DNA of 64,000 nt from Cytospora piceicola (taxonomy: Eukaryota; Ascomycota; Sordariomycetes; Diaporthales; Cytosporaceae). The stretch spans positions 372,001-436,000 of the forward strand of contig JALQBC010000002.1 of assembly GCA_023375675.1 (NCBI GenBank), read 5' to 3'. Shown piece after piece: positions 1 to 12,383 of the stretch (positions within the stretch are counted from its first letter, which is position 1; each line of letters opens with the position of its first letter). The translations under genes and the position numbers were made by a program. A model generated the notes under the pieces. It saw only the letters and a list, made by a program, of their open reading frames with translations, ran no database searches and was not told where the DNA came from.

Positions 1-494
1 TTATGATACTTCAATATTAAACCTTACTACTTGATGCTGTGCAGAGAATGGATTTGCACCGAAAACCTGACCGAAGCGTTGATCAATCTGGATACATGTA
101 TGAATACATGCATAGCTTGATACGTGCGCATCACCAAACTTTGGTAGTGTTGACGTGGGGTGGTTGAGAAAGAGACCCAGACGCTTACTCCTGTAGAAAC
201 AATCTCACGATCAAGGCTAGACAGTCAGACAGTATGGCGTCGATATCTAATATCATCCTGCGTGAGGGGAACGCCTGAATAAGTGCGGGGCCCACACTGC
301 CAGATATCGCCATTATGCAGGATGATGCCATCAACGCCAACACGTCTTATGCTTTTTGCACACGGTAGGTATTTTTAATCACCTTGGACCTAGGACAACA
401 GCGATTCGAAATTTTAACATCTCCACCCAGTGTCATCTGAAGCCCGTCGAGATCTCCTACCCATTAGTGGTTAGCCCAGCCAAACCCAGCAAAG
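1..494. other. gene-free left edge, upstream region of the aldo-keto reductase
   Basis: No reading frame here looks like a gene. The stretch should carry the promoter and 5' leader of the aldo-keto reductase that starts at 495. I see no clear TATA box. Confidence 0.6.
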
Positions 495-1529
495 ATGGTG
501 ACCAAGACGACGACCCTAAGCGCTGCGTTGTTCGTAGCCGCCGCCGCCGCGATCGAGGACATCCCTGCACTTGGTTTGGGGACTTGGCTCTCCGATAAGG
601 GCAAGGTCCCTCACGCCGTTGAATTCGGTCTGAAGAACGGATACGATCACATCGACACCGCCTGGATTTACAGTAGGTCTTCCTGGTGGCTGGTCACAGA
701 AGAACTAGTTGAGGTCCAGTCTAACTCCGATGCAGGAAATGAGAACGAAACCGGCAAAGGCATCGCCGCCGCCGATCTGCCCCGCGAGGACATCTGGCTC
801 ACAAGCAAGCTGTGGAACTCTGCGCATCGAGCAACGGAGGCCGGTCAACAGATCCGTGAGAGCATTGCCAAGCTCGGTGTTGACTACTTAGACCTATATC
901 TCATTCACTGGCCGGTGGCCTTCGTACCCGGAACGACCACCGAACTCGATGAGGAAACCAGCATCGTTGATACATGGCGAACCCTAGAGGAGTTCGTCCG
1001 GGCCAATCTCACGCGGCACATCGGCATCTCGAACTTTGCCCAGAAGGAGGTCGAGACAATCCTCGACATCTGTGAGATCTGCCCTTATGCTCACGAGTAC
1101 GAGACACACCCGTACCTCCAGCAACAAGACTTCCTGGACTACCACGAGCAGAAAGGCATCAAAGTCATTGCCTACTCGCCCCTGGGGAACACGAACCCGA
1201 CGTACAGCAAAAAGCATGGCAACCTGGAGCCGCTGCTGAAGGACCCTTTCTGGACTGACTTGGCTGCGAAGAAGGGCGCAACGCCCGCGCAGGTGGTGCT
1301 CGCATGGGGCATCCAGAGAGGCACGATCGTCATTCCCAAGAGCACCACAGACAGCCATCTCTCGCAGAATCTTGAGGCTCTTGATATTCACTTCACCGAC
1401 GAGGAGCTGCAAGACATTGCCAAGCAGGATAAGAAGGCCCGATTCAGCAACCCTAGCAAGAATTGGGGTGTGAAGCTGTTCTCCGACTTGGATGATCACA
1501 TTGATGACCTGGGTGAGGTCGAGCTGTAA
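495..1529 (+). CDS. aldo-keto reductase, two exons
   Basis: NAD(P)H-dependent carbonyl reductase of the aldo-keto reductase family (TIM barrel). Exons are 495-672 and 736-1529, giving 323 aa. The 63-nt intron has no stop and keeps frame, so an unspliced reading would insert 21 foreign residues. Splicing restores the family's WIYxNExxxGKGI segment, and the intron has GT/AG ends and a CTAAC branch site. The catalytic tetrad is complete: D54 and Y59 (DTAWIY), K84 (TSKLW), H117 (LIHWP). The family's RHIGISNF and IPKS motifs are also present; the latter belongs to the cofactor-binding loop. Odd: residues 7-20 are an Ala-rich hydrophobic stretch before IPALGLGTW, unlike most cytosolic members. It could be a weak targeting signal or a diverged first strand. 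Substrate cannot be told from sequence; fungal homologues act on sugars, aldehydes and ketones. Confidence 0.9.
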   Translation: MVTKTTTLSAALFVAAAAAIEDIPALGLGTWLSDKGKVPHAVEFGLKNGYDHIDTAWIYSRSSWWLVTEELVEVQSNSDAGNENETGKGIAAADLPREDIWLTSKLWNSAHRATEAGQQIRESIAKLGVDYLDLYLIHWPVAFVPGTTTELDEETSIVDTWRTLEEFVRANLTRHIGISNFAQKEVETILDICEICPYAHEYETHPYLQQQDFLDYHEQKGIKVIAYSPLGNTNPTYSKKHGNLEPLLKDPFWTDLAAKKGATPAQVVLAWGIQRGTIVIPKSTTDSHLSQNLEALDIHFTDEELQDIAKQDKKARFSNPSKNWGVKLFSDLDDHIDDLGEVEL

Positions 1530-2109
1530 GGGAGAGCCATTTGACATGTGAAGGATAGCAGATGTACCTAAGTATGTATCTGGGTTTAGCATTTCCCACC
1601 TAGTAACCATTAGTTGCAAGCATCTGTACTCCCTGTCCAATACTCGTAACCTGAATTTGCCCAGATGCAGGTAGAATCATGCTACAGAATGAAGGCATCA
1701 TGATACTTCTTTCCAAAGAATCATGGAATCCTTCAGTACCTAGGTATGATAGAAAATGAATCAACAGAGGCATGTCAATGTAGAAATAAACTCATCCGTA
1801 GAGTGAAATAGAGAACATCTCAGGCTTGATGGAAGTAATGCCTTAGAGACCACTTTCTTCAAGCTGTATGCTACCGCATAGCTGTAGGAGTGATGGGAGG
1901 TAGATTTTCTCCGACATGTCACTATAATTATGCACGTCTGACATCTGGACCCCAGACAGCAGGTCAGCAAGTGTCGTCATCTGGCCGATCTTGTTCATAG
2001 CCAACGAACGACGTCCATCGCCATTATATATAGCAACTACCTGGTTGACTAGTTCTACAAGTCCATGATCTTGTCACTTTATGAAAGTGCCGACGCCGTA
2101 TCATCGAAC
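1530..2109. other. intergenic region with candidate promoter
   Basis: AT-rich spacer between two plus-strand genes. It holds a TACCTAGGTA palindrome at 1737-1746 and a TATA-like stretch just before the next gene. No coding signal. Confidence 0.6.
2023..2032 (+). promoter_or_regulatory. TATA-like box of the serine hydrolase gene
   Basis: The sequence ATTATATATA lies about 80 bp before the preferred ATG at 2110. It is the best core-promoter match in this spacer. Assignment rests on motif and distance only. Confidence 0.4.
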
Positions 2110-3960
2110 ATGATGAGAGTGCCTATTTGGATTCTCCCACTCTCGGTCTTGGTGTGTGCTTCTGTAGCTTTCCAGGAACAGCAATCACAGCGACCTCTTG
2201 TGACGCAGCCCAGTGGTGTCGATCATTCCAATGCACTCCCGTTCTCGACTACGGCACTGGAGGAGTATATTGAAGATGTTATGGAACGGTGGCATGCAGC
2301 CGGAATGGCAGTCGCGGTCATCAATGGGAGTGAGACGTGGTCCAAAGTGAGCTCCTTCTCGATCAACGGTGTCGCGGTCCGAGCCAAAAACTACTAAAGG
2401 AAGTGTTCCACTGTGCCTTGCGTCTAAAGTTCAATCATGGTACATATTGAGCCAGCTGATTAGAAGTACAGGGCTTCGGCTATGCTTCGCTCTCAACATC
2501 AACCCCAGTGACCCCCCACACGCTATTCTTTACAGGCAGTACCACCAAGTCCTTCACCGCAGCCGGCCTGTCACTACTGATAGACAACTCCTCCGAATAC
2601 TCGTCGATCAAATGGACAACCCCAATCTCCAAGCTCCTGCGCGAGGACTTCGTGCTCAGCGATGACTGGGCCACGGCACACATCACGCTTGAGGATGCCC
2701 TCTGCCACCGGACAGGCTACCCCCGACACGATCTAGCCATAGCCAACGACACCCGCGAGATGATCCGCAGCCTTCGCCACCTCCCCATGTCTGCGGAGCC
2801 CCGGACCAAGTTCCAGTACAACAACATGATGTTCGGTGCCGCGGGATATCTCATCTCGAAACTGACAGGCTCCACGCTGGGGGACTTCTTCCACGAGTAC
2901 CTGTGGGGGCCGATGGGCTTGGAGGAGACATTTCTCAGCCTCGACGACCCTTCGCTAGAGGCCAGCGATCTATCGGTCGCGGATGCCTACTGGTGGGTGA
3001 ACAGCACTGGCGAGTACGTCAGGCAGCCGATGAGAGCCTGTGATGTCAAGGCCGACGAGGGGGCTGGTGCCGTCCTGTCGAACGTGCTGGACTACGCCAA
3101 GTACCTGCGTGTGATGATGGCAGAAGCGGGCCCGATCTCCGAGGCTGGCCACCGCGAGCTGAAGACGCCGAGGATGTTTACGGAATTCGAGAAAGGAATG
3201 TTCGTGGGACCGGTGACGTATGGGCTGGGCTGGATGACCGCCATATTCGAAGGCGAGCAGGTTTACTTCCACACCGGCACTGTCACGCCGTTCGTGACGT
3301 TCATGTTGATGGTGCCGTCCAGGAAGTATGGCATCGTGACGATGGCCAACTCGTACTCGAAGGTGCGGGAGCTGGTAACCTACCGGATCCTGTACGATCT
3401 ATTCGACGTGAAGGAGGACAAGCGGCGAGACCTCGAGACCCAGTAATCACTGTGAACCGTAACTATGACTTGAACATAGAGACAGCTGGGCTGACGCATT
3501 TTCCAGGTTCCGGCACGAAGAAGCCATCGCCAAACAGGCCCTGGAAACATGTTCACATCGACTCTACCCACACATCCCCAGCCCGCCACTACCAGCGACC
3601 GTTCCACTAGCGAACCATACGGGCCATTATCGCCACGCGGCATATGGAGACGTATTCGTGAGCGTCGACTGTGATGATGCAGAAGCTCCGCCGTCGGTCC
3701 CGTCAGACGCAGAAGACGTAGTATGTCGACTGAGAGTAAAGACAGGGCTTCAAATGCAGGCCCAGTTTGACATCAGTCTGGAGCATGAGAGCGGCGATTT
3801 CTGGGTGGCTTGGTTGTTCCTGGAAATTATACCTGAAGAAACCCAAGGGTGTGTTCCAACTCAGTTCAGAGTTGATGCCAGTGGTACTGTCACTGGGGTC
3901 GGTATGCGCTTGGAGGCAGGTGATGACCCGTTGGTGTGGTTCGAAAGAATCGGAGAATAA
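2110..3960 (+). CDS. secreted beta-lactamase-family serine hydrolase, three exons
   Basis: Serine hydrolase of the class C beta-lactamase/penicillin-binding-protein fold. Exons are 2110-2346, 2472-3442 and 3507-3960, giving 553 aa. I chose the ATG at 2110 because it puts a signal peptide (MMRVPIWILPLSVLVCASVA) at the N terminus; an in-frame ATG at 2065 would add 15 residues before it. Catalytic motifs are S102-T-T-K105 (SxxK), Y195-N-N (YxN) and H346-T-G (HxG). The third exon is easily overlooked, since the second exon's frame runs into a stop at 3444-3446. Joining 3442 to 3507 removes that stop and adds a tail containing a Tyr-rich strand and a LEHESGDFWVAW segment. Such tails are usual for fungal members of this family. 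Fungal relatives include esterases, peptidases and LovD-like acyltransferases. The leader suggests an extracellular product; substrate unknown. Confidence 0.88.
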
Positions 3961-5209
3961 GCTGACTACAGAGGGAAAGGAGCAGCCCATGACGAAGACG
4001 TCTGCGTTCCTTGAGCTTGCAGAGCCCGCCCTTACGTACAATGCGATGGCATATTTCAACGGACACAGACAACAGCACATGTGTATTCAGTAGTGATAGG
4101 TTGCCAGATACTGAGTAGGATCAAGCGAGGTGTCAATGGAGAACTCATTAATCTGCAACACGGGCTGCCGGGCTGCGAGGCTTTGCGAATAGTGGACGTG
4201 GCACGGGGCATCATGCCCCTTATCGACGAATCTTCACCATAGGCGAGGCAAATATAATCGAGACGACTACTCCACGATACTGTGTCATCACGGGGATGTC
4301 AGCAACTTTGTAGAGCGAAACTTCTCCCGGGAGTAAAGAGACCAACAACCCTCAGACGTTGGTTGGTCTACTCATTCATGGCACAAAAAGCGGCCGTCGT
4401 CACTCATGGAGCAGGATCATAAACTTCAGAATTGCTCTTCCAACTACTATCGATCCCCAGACAAAGAGTACACAACACCCCGCCTGCTCAATTGGTCGCT
4501 CCCTCGACCTTAGTCAACACCATCTCCCTCCCTCCACTCACTCACTCTCCTCCCGACCCTTTTTTATTCCTTTTTTTTTTGCGATTGAAAGTTCGTTTCA
4601 ACAGACAGTTGAGTAAGGTGTCCCTTTGCTCATGGACAAAGGAAATACATGGATGCAGGTATTTCGTTTCCTTCTGAATAGAAATAACCAGCGAGTAGTG
4701 GGTAGGTGTTGGTGCAGTCCTCGTCGTTTGACAAGTCGCAACCCTGGAAGGTGACAAGCAAAAATGAGCAGCACAGTAAAACAATTAACTATTTCAAACC
4801 ATGTATAAACCAAAACCCTCCAAGTTCTGACAATTGCGCTGTGGAATTTTCCCATCACAAGCACGTATTATACTAAAGGACCCAAGAAAACCGTGAGCAC
4901 CAGTAAAGTCAAACAAGCCAGACCTAGAAAACAAACAAGCAGCTGAGGGTAGGCTGTACCGGCTGACAAGCACGGGAAGCGCGGAAAGGGGTGGGGGGGA
5001 CTGATGCATTCGGTAATGATTGCGAGTATTGACGGGAAAAAGGAAATTTCGGCGAAAAGATGTCCGCGGGCCTGCGAGATGGCTCCAGAATGATCGTAAG
5101 AATACATGGGAGTTTGGGGGTATCGACAAAAAAGGGCGAGCGCCTGTCCCAAATATTAGGACAGAAATCAGTCAGGTAAGCTTCCCTGATCAACCAGGTT
5201 CACCGGACC
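3961..5209. other. convergent intergenic region
   Basis: Lies between the 3' ends of the serine hydrolase (plus) and the SomA-like gene (minus), so it should hold both 3' UTRs. There is a T-rich run at 4561-4580. Short frames here have no recognisable protein features. Confidence 0.55.
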
Positions 5210-7915
5210 CTAAGTCTCTATCTCCGGATCCATGAAGGTGGCTGCTGCAGTTGAGAAGTCGAAACCACCTGCATCGGCGTCGTTGTCGTGGAGGAAGGAA
5301 TCGAAATCAAAATCGTTAAGTACGTCATTCGTCGCAAGCGGGTTGGCAAAATCCATAGAGAACTCCTGGCGACCGTATTAGTAAAATTCGAAAAAAGCCC
5401 GCCAGCTGGCTCAAGTACTCACCATGTTGTCCATACTGAACCCTTGGGACTGGGTCTGATCAGGTTGAGGTATCATGGGAGGGGCGGCTTGTGGAGGCAC
5501 AGGCGCAGGCGCCTGGCCGTTCGACATCGCCTGCGAAGGACCAACATTCTGTCCTGGTCGGTTGACATTTTGCTGGGGGTTGACCGGAGTGATTGGGGTT
5601 GCTGGCGTTGGAGCTTCCGCTTCAGCGGCGGGCTCGGCAACAGGCGTTGCTCCAGCAGCATTGACGCTCGCATTCGATTTCTTCTGAGCGGTTCGCTTTG
5701 TTCGAAGACGTTAGTAAACTGTTCATGTACGTAATGAGGGGCAAATACAAAACTTACCTTTTCCTTGGTCTTGGTCTCCTTCTTCTTGGGATTGGCCTTG
5801 TTGGTCTGGGACGGAGTCGGCGGTGCTGCGTTGCTGACTTGAGGCGACGAAGTGCTGCGCGCATTTGCGGCGGCGGCAGCGACCGCTGGCTGCGCTGGCG
5901 GGGGCATGGCAGCATTGCGTTGTTGCGGAGTTCCCTGAACCTGCTGAGGCGTCTGACCCTGCGGCACCATCTGGTTACCGTTAGGCCCTCCAGGTCCACC
6001 CTGTTGCTGTTGCCACTGCATCTGCTGGCCTGGCTGTGCACCCATCTGCCCTTGTTGGCGAGCGGCCATCATCTGTTGCTGCTGCTGGGGATTCATCGGA
6101 CCGTTGAATGGAGGCTGGCCTGGATGCGAACTTGGCGGTCGCATACCGTTCATTTGAGGACCAGCAGCCATGTTGCCACCACCGCCCATGAAGTGAGGTG
6201 CCTGATTAGGATCCATCTGGTTGCCCATGAAGTTCATGGCGTTGGGCGAGCCTCGAGACTGTGCACCTTCGGGAAGTGGAGAGCCCATTCCCGCGGGATT
6301 CATCTGCTGAGGACCACGCTTCATGTCGGCAGGATTTGGTGATGCTCCGGGCCGGGGGCCTTGTGGAGAGGTGCCCTGGAACGGCGCGTTGGCTCCAGGA
6401 GGCGCTCCCGGTGGGCCTGGAGCGCCGGGACCGCCTGGTCCTTCTCTTGGCATTTGCATGTTACCACCATCTTGTTCCTGTCTTGCCATCATGAGCCTCT
6501 TCTTGTTTTGTTGCTCGAGAAGCATCAGTTGCATCTGGTAGTCCTGCAGGGCATGGTTGCTGCCACCAGCTTGCTGATTGGCGGCCGGGCCTCCAGGGCC
6601 CCTCATGCCACCAGGACCTCCCAACCCTTCAGCATTATAGTACGAGTTGAGTGCGGCTCCATCAGTGGCCTGGGCAACCATTGGGGATCCTTGACCAGGA
6701 GGACCATTGGCATTGGGAATGGGCTTGCCCATCTGCTGACTTTGCTGCTGCTGAAGGTTTGCGGCATAAGTCTGTATCGTCTTCTGCTGAACGGCCGGAG
6801 ACTGATTCTGGAACGTGGCAAACTGTTCAGGATTCAGCGACGATGGATTGATACCATTGTGGAGAAGCAGTTGCTCAGCGTGCTGCGAAGGGCCGGTTCC
6901 TACCTGCTGCTGCTGCTGCTGGCCTGGCATCCCTTGTACCGCAGGTCTCCCGTTGGGTATCATACCACCTTGGGCTGGATTGAAGGGACCATCCGCGAGA
7001 CGTGGTCGCTTAGGGGAAGGGGCATTATTGTCTGCGGAACCTGGGGACGATGGTCGTGCCCGGTTTCCATCCATGTCTGAAGGGTCCCGCTGCATCTGGC
7101 TTTGCTTCTGCTGTTGTTGGAGCATGTGCATCATCTGAGGGCTGAGGTTGTCGCTGTTAGTCTTCGTCTGGTCACGCATCCGGAAGACTTGGGCTATGCT
7201 TACTTGTTCTGACTATTTGCCATCGCTGTTCGGGGTAGATTGTTCCCCTTTTGCATGCCCATGTTCATACCATTCCGCATTTGCATCATATGTAATTGCT
7301 GCTGCTGCGGCGTCATGTCCGGTCGCATTCGCAAGAGCTCCTGTTGTTGGTTTTGTCGGAGGCGGGACTGATTCTAGGCAAGGTGTTAGCGGTCGTACGA
7401 AGAATGACAATGCGAAGTCTTGCACATACCTGTGTGTGATTCATGTAGGAGTTGACCTGACCGTTGTTACTTCGGCCCTTCTGGGCGTTGAACATGTCCC
7501 AGAACAAACAGAACCATTCATACAAAAACGGATTGTCCATAGAAGGATTCGGAATAGAAGGCTGAGGCAAATCTTCGGGTCGCTTTGCATCTATGCCGTC
7601 TTTGCTGTCGACATCCATAGATCCGTCACCGATGCCGTTGCCTAGTAAGTTCCCGTTCTCGTCGCGCCGGGTGTTGGGCCCATCTTGGACCTTGATCTGG
7701 GGGTCGGAACTAAGAAGTGCGCGCGCGCAGTCATACATTTCGTTGCGCAGGAAATACTCGTATATGTAGGTGTTGAGCAAGTGCTTGTTGTCGATCTGCT
7801 GCTGCGGTCGCGGTATAGTCGGTGGGGGAACGGCACCATTATTCATCATGGGCATGGCAGGGCCGACGGGCCCTCCAGCCATGGCATTCATGTTGGCCAT
7901 ATTGACGTTGTTCAT
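5210..7915 (-). CDS. somA: LisH-domain transcriptional regulator, SomA/Som1/Flo8 family, five exons
   Basis: Homologue of Aspergillus SomA, Magnaporthe Som1 and yeast Flo8. These regulators act downstream of cAMP/PKA in adhesion, sporulation and pathogenic development. Exons in transcription order are 7915-7430, 7373-7204, 7141-5758, 5695-5423 and 5365-5210, giving 822 aa. Introns are 57-62 nt with CTAAC-type branch sites. The second intron removes the stop after MANSQN and joins it to PQMMHML; the apparent 16-nt gap is not the real intron. Residues ~43-75 form the LisH dimerisation motif (HLLNTYIYEYFLRNEMYDCARALL), followed by a conserved FLYEWFCLFWDMFNA segment. The rest is low-complexity, rich in Gln, Pro, Gly, Met and Asn. 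The acidic tail NDFDFDSFLHDND resembles an activation domain. LisH partners in yeast include Mss11-type proteins; which partner acts here is not visible. Confidence 0.92.
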
Positions 7916-10900
7916 CTTATCAACAGGCGCGTCTGCGATTGCAGAACGAGTCTGCCGCAGCGAGTGGCGATGTCGGTGTCAGGAGAGACGGAGAAAGTCG
8001 GATATAAGGTCGTAGACGGTTGAATGATTGAATCTCGACAAGATTCAATTTTGTCTGCAACCGTACCAGGTAGGTGGCGGCGTCGTGGCACGCGGAGCCC
8101 AGCTGAACCGATGGGCGTGGTCGGTAGACAGTGGTGGTTTCTGAGCCAGCTCGTCGGTTTGCGGAGTGTCTAGGTATCTCAGTCGGTGTGGGTATGTGAC
8201 GAGAAGAAAGAGTAGCGAGCCCTGCAAGAGAACAGGCTTTGAACACTAGGGTGGAATGCACGTATGCACCTAAGTAGGCTCGTCTGAAACGCGCGATGGG
8301 AACTCGACGGTTCGCCGGGAGGTGGATTTGCGGCAGTCGACGGTGGCAGAGGTCGGTCGGTTTCGTGGGTCAGGAAATGCGTGGCCAAATGAGTCGATGG
8401 ATTGGCATCGGCCAAATGGGGCGAGCGGCAGGTCAGGAGGATAAATTAGAAAATGGAGAGATGAGGGCCTCGCCGGAAATTCTGGGTGTGGTTGAGCCGA
8501 CGTGCACTGTACGGACTGGCCAGATATGGGTGGCGGTGTACAGTACCAATAGGGCTATGACGGTTTAGACGAACGGTACAGCGTTCGAATTTCGAAAGGC
8601 CTGATTGACGGCTTCCCGCAAGCTGAAGAATGGCTTCAGGCCTGTGGTCGCTGAGAGGACGTGATGTACAGGCGGGTATGGAAGCTTTTGGTGACACGAA
8701 GCCAGCAGTTAAGCCCTGTAGGGGGGAATGGCTACCGTAGCGTCCACGGGTCCCGCTGTGCTCCAGCGAAGCGACACGCTGCACTGGGAACGGCGTGGAG
8801 CCTGTTGTCCCTGGCACTTCGCCTGCACCTGGTCCCTATGTCCCGCAGCTGTCTCTGACGCTCGGCCGATCTGGTAATAATTGGTACAAGAGGCGGATGC
8901 GCAAAGGAGGAAACACCCAGAATGGCCGATTGATGAACGATGGTGTTTACATGGACGACAGATCAGACAATCGTGTATGTTCGTAAGAGAGAGAAGGACG
9001 AAATTTGGAGTGAGGAAGAAATGCGGCCGGGCCTGAAATTTTGTGTGTCGGTGCCAGGCTGGGAACTGAGGAACAACTTGAGAGCGAGGGTGCGGGAGCA
9101 GGAGACTTGATGGATGTTGCAGATTGGGTGAAGCTCATGGGTCATTCGAGAGGTGGGAAGCCTTCGTCTCAAATCTACGCCTGGTGCACAATTGAGCACG
9201 CTTGCTGCCTTCAACGTCAGGCATCTATGCAGACGCTAGGCACTTAAGCGGGTTCGTTTTAAACCCTGGAATTCGTATCTTTGAGACAGTCTGCATATTA
9301 TACGTATCATCCATAATCTAAAGTATCGTCGTCCTTCATTCCGAATATCTGATGAACGCTTTGTCAAGATAAGAGTAAGGGGAGGTTCTATAATTTGGCC
9401 AAGTCTTTGTCCGACAAAGAGGAGCAGGACTTATTTGCCTACTATGATGGGCTTTGTATACTTGTCTACCAGTATCGTAACAAGAAGGCTGGAAAGCCCC
9501 CGAAGAGTTTCATATTCACAACGATAACTCCGTATTATACGATCTGCAACCCCAGTAGTCGTAGCCTTGGCATTACTTTACAGAGGAAGCCCCGTGCTAA
9601 AGACAATCCGGTATTCATTTAACGCGGGGAGCCACAATCTGCCTACTTCCATTGGTCTGCCACCGTTTAGCGGTTATTGGGTAATCTACATGACCACAAG
9701 ATGATATCCATTGCTTACCCACTACGAAGAACAGACAGATGAGGCCGGGTCTGATATATAAGCCATGGTCTGCTCCTCGGTTCCGTCACCGAATTCTGGG
9801 AGCATCTGGGTCTGGGCAGGGTCCAGGACCCCTTGCCGGCTGGGCTGCTGGGATCTATGTAAGCTCTGCTGCCAAATGATGACATGACGGGTGAAAATGG
9901 GGACGGTCGCATCTCGATCCTCGCTGCCTCGGATATGCAAATATCCACAACCGAAGTCGACAGGGTCCACCCCACCACAGCCTTAAGCTTCGGCGATTCT
10001 ACAGTACCACTCCAGTAGGTACTTATTGAGAGTTGAACTTCTGTGTTGTGAAGTTGTATGGCTCGATATCACTAGGTTTTTACTTCCGCCTCGACAACAC
10101 CGGTCCAGTTTGATGGGACCATTAGGGTTTGACACGTAACATGTAAACTGCATGGACCATCAGACCGTGGCGTGATCCGGTTTGATCCAGACGAGTACCC
10201 AGAGGTAAAACTCATGTGAGGTGGCCACGACGAGGCCATCTGACCTATAGAACTGCTTTTAGCTGTATTTATGGTATGGTATTGTACGAGTGGCAACTGC
10301 CCGGCCTCCTACCTCCGGGGCTCGAGCTGAACCATACCATCCGACGAAGCAAGGCGTTGACAAATGGCTGAATGGCTCATCACAAACAACAACTCGTTGA
10401 CATTTTGGGCCTCTGTTAGGGTCGCATAATTTCGCCTAACACCACGCTGATATGCAGGCACCATGCGATACCATGCTACGCCATATTATATTGTGGCTCT
10501 CTCATCATATCTCAGGTGACCAAGATTTCGGCTTTGGATGCCGGAGTACGGAGTAGTTGGGGCTATAGCTTGCAGGGTCCTGGTCCCCCGGTCCAGCCTG
10601 AAGATTGACAGCTGCAGCTTGCTCGTTTAGGTTGACTTGCACATCTCTCCCCAAAGTGGGAAACAGGGAGACTTCTGTACCTTGCATTAGTTGTGTCCAT
10701 CGTCGAAAAGGACCTAGAATGACTACTGCGTAATAGAACTAAGCACCTTGGATTGTAATATGGAGCAAGTCAACTGGTTTTAAGGGGAGAGGGGGGGGGG
10801 GATGAACAAAAAATGACTTGCTTGTGGATATTTCCATCCTGCTGGTTGATGCAACTCCAGATCAACTCCATGTCCATCTCCGTTCCCACGCGGCCTCCAC

Positions 10901-12383
10901 ATCAATCCAACCTGCACCCTGGCTCAGCCCTACGGTGATGATACTATAAGCTTACTTTCCCCTCCATCACAACCCTAATTACTGCGTACGTGCGCAGAAG
11001 GGGATAGACGCCCGATATCCATACCAGACCCCAACACTTATGCCCGGGATCATACCCAAAAAACATGAGTCCCCAGACAGAATCTCACGTCTTTGGCAGA
11101 GGCTGGCGGGTTGCCGCGCCACAACCCTTGTGGGGGGCCCCGCCTACCCAGTAAGCTTCGATGTAAATAAGCTTTGAGACAGTCTGGGCAGTGGACTGGC
11201 TGTTGATTTCTCTTGTTCTTAAGCCCTCATGAAGCCTCAGTCGTCTTTACGGTCAATCCGCAACTAGGCACCTGGGCACAAAGAGACATTGAAAACATAT
11301 CCAGGTGTACCTACGGGACATGTCACCTGGCAGTCTGGTTGGCACGCCAGAATCAGGTGGAAGGACACATACATCTGCATCTGGATGACGAGAAGGAATA
11401 GACGAACAGGCCGGATGATTAGGCAGGTCGACTTCCGAGACACACGACGGCCCAGCTGTATCCCTGATATTCCTATTACACACTTCTCTATCGGGCCTAA
11501 GACATTGCATATTGGCTGACTGGGCATACAAGTGGATTGTTCTCGACAGCGGTCTCGGATGGTCTCTTACCACAGCAATCGGATCATTACGTCATTCTTC
11601 TAGAAGTGTCGATAGGGAGACCCATGGACACTACTATGTGCCCAGGTGTTGCGGCTGTAATTGAAGGGCTCTCAAGATACAGTACGGGAGAGCGAACATC
11701 GGGTTACAAGTTGGAACTTGGACATGGAACATCACGGCTGATAGAGATATAACATGTATTTGGAGACGGAGACGCCCACCGCTGAGAGAAGAAGGCAAAT
11801 CATCCAAAATTGAACTTACATATGACATGTATGTATATAAGGGCAACTATAGGATTGGACTGGACTTTAATACTTCACTATATAGTGACCTAGTTGCCCA
11901 GTTGGTCAGTATTATACATTGTATGTACCCTACGGTAGCTGGAGAGCCATTACAACAGGCCCTAATCAAGGAGCATTTGTAAAAGTCATTTCTGCGCGAT
12001 AGCCAAAGAAGCAATCTACAGATCACTGTACGAAGGAGAAAGGTTACCAATGTACACACATTATCGCAAGTAAGTTGATTTCATCTAGTAGGTACGCTTT
12101 CTGTGCGTTTGATCTGGAGCCTCGCTCGACACACTGTGGCTGAGCCTTATTGACCACATCTACTAAGGCGCAATGATCCCAATATTCTCAGTAACTCGTG
12201 GTGTACTACCCACTGGTTACAAATCCCATCAAATGTGCCCAACCACATGCCTGCAAGTATCATATTATTGTCTTTGGTTGTGCCACCCTGTAGCCTGAGG
12301 ATACTCCCAATGCCGGGCGCTACTAAGGCTTCCAAACGTCACCAACCCTCGAACTCGGTTAGGACCAGATTCAACGCCCCTTA
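7916..12383. other. 4.5-kb gene-free region upstream of the SomA-like gene
   Basis: Both flanking genes run on the minus strand. The part nearest 7916 must carry the promoter, and probably a long leader, of the SomA-like gene. I see no convincing coding frame on either strand; frames of 60-125 codons here lack domains, signal peptides or usable splice partners. There is a 12-nt G run at 10790-10801. Confidence 0.55.

Noticed and set aside
984..1640. 218-codon frame on the minus strand
   Set aside because: Antisense shadow of the aldo-keto reductase; Leu/Val/Arg-rich with no domain.
5698..7138. Several long plus-strand frames (up to 239 codons)
   Set aside because: Antisense of the Gln/Pro/Gly-rich SomA-like gene; composition follows from the reverse complement of CAG-rich codons.
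7182..7203. Apparent 16-nt gap or frameshift in the SomA-like gene
   Set aside because: A normal 62-nt intron (7142-7203) with a GACTAAC branch site explains the frame change.
9395..9622. 75-codon plus-strand frame
   Set aside because: No domain, signal peptide or splice partner, and it lies in a long noncoding gap.
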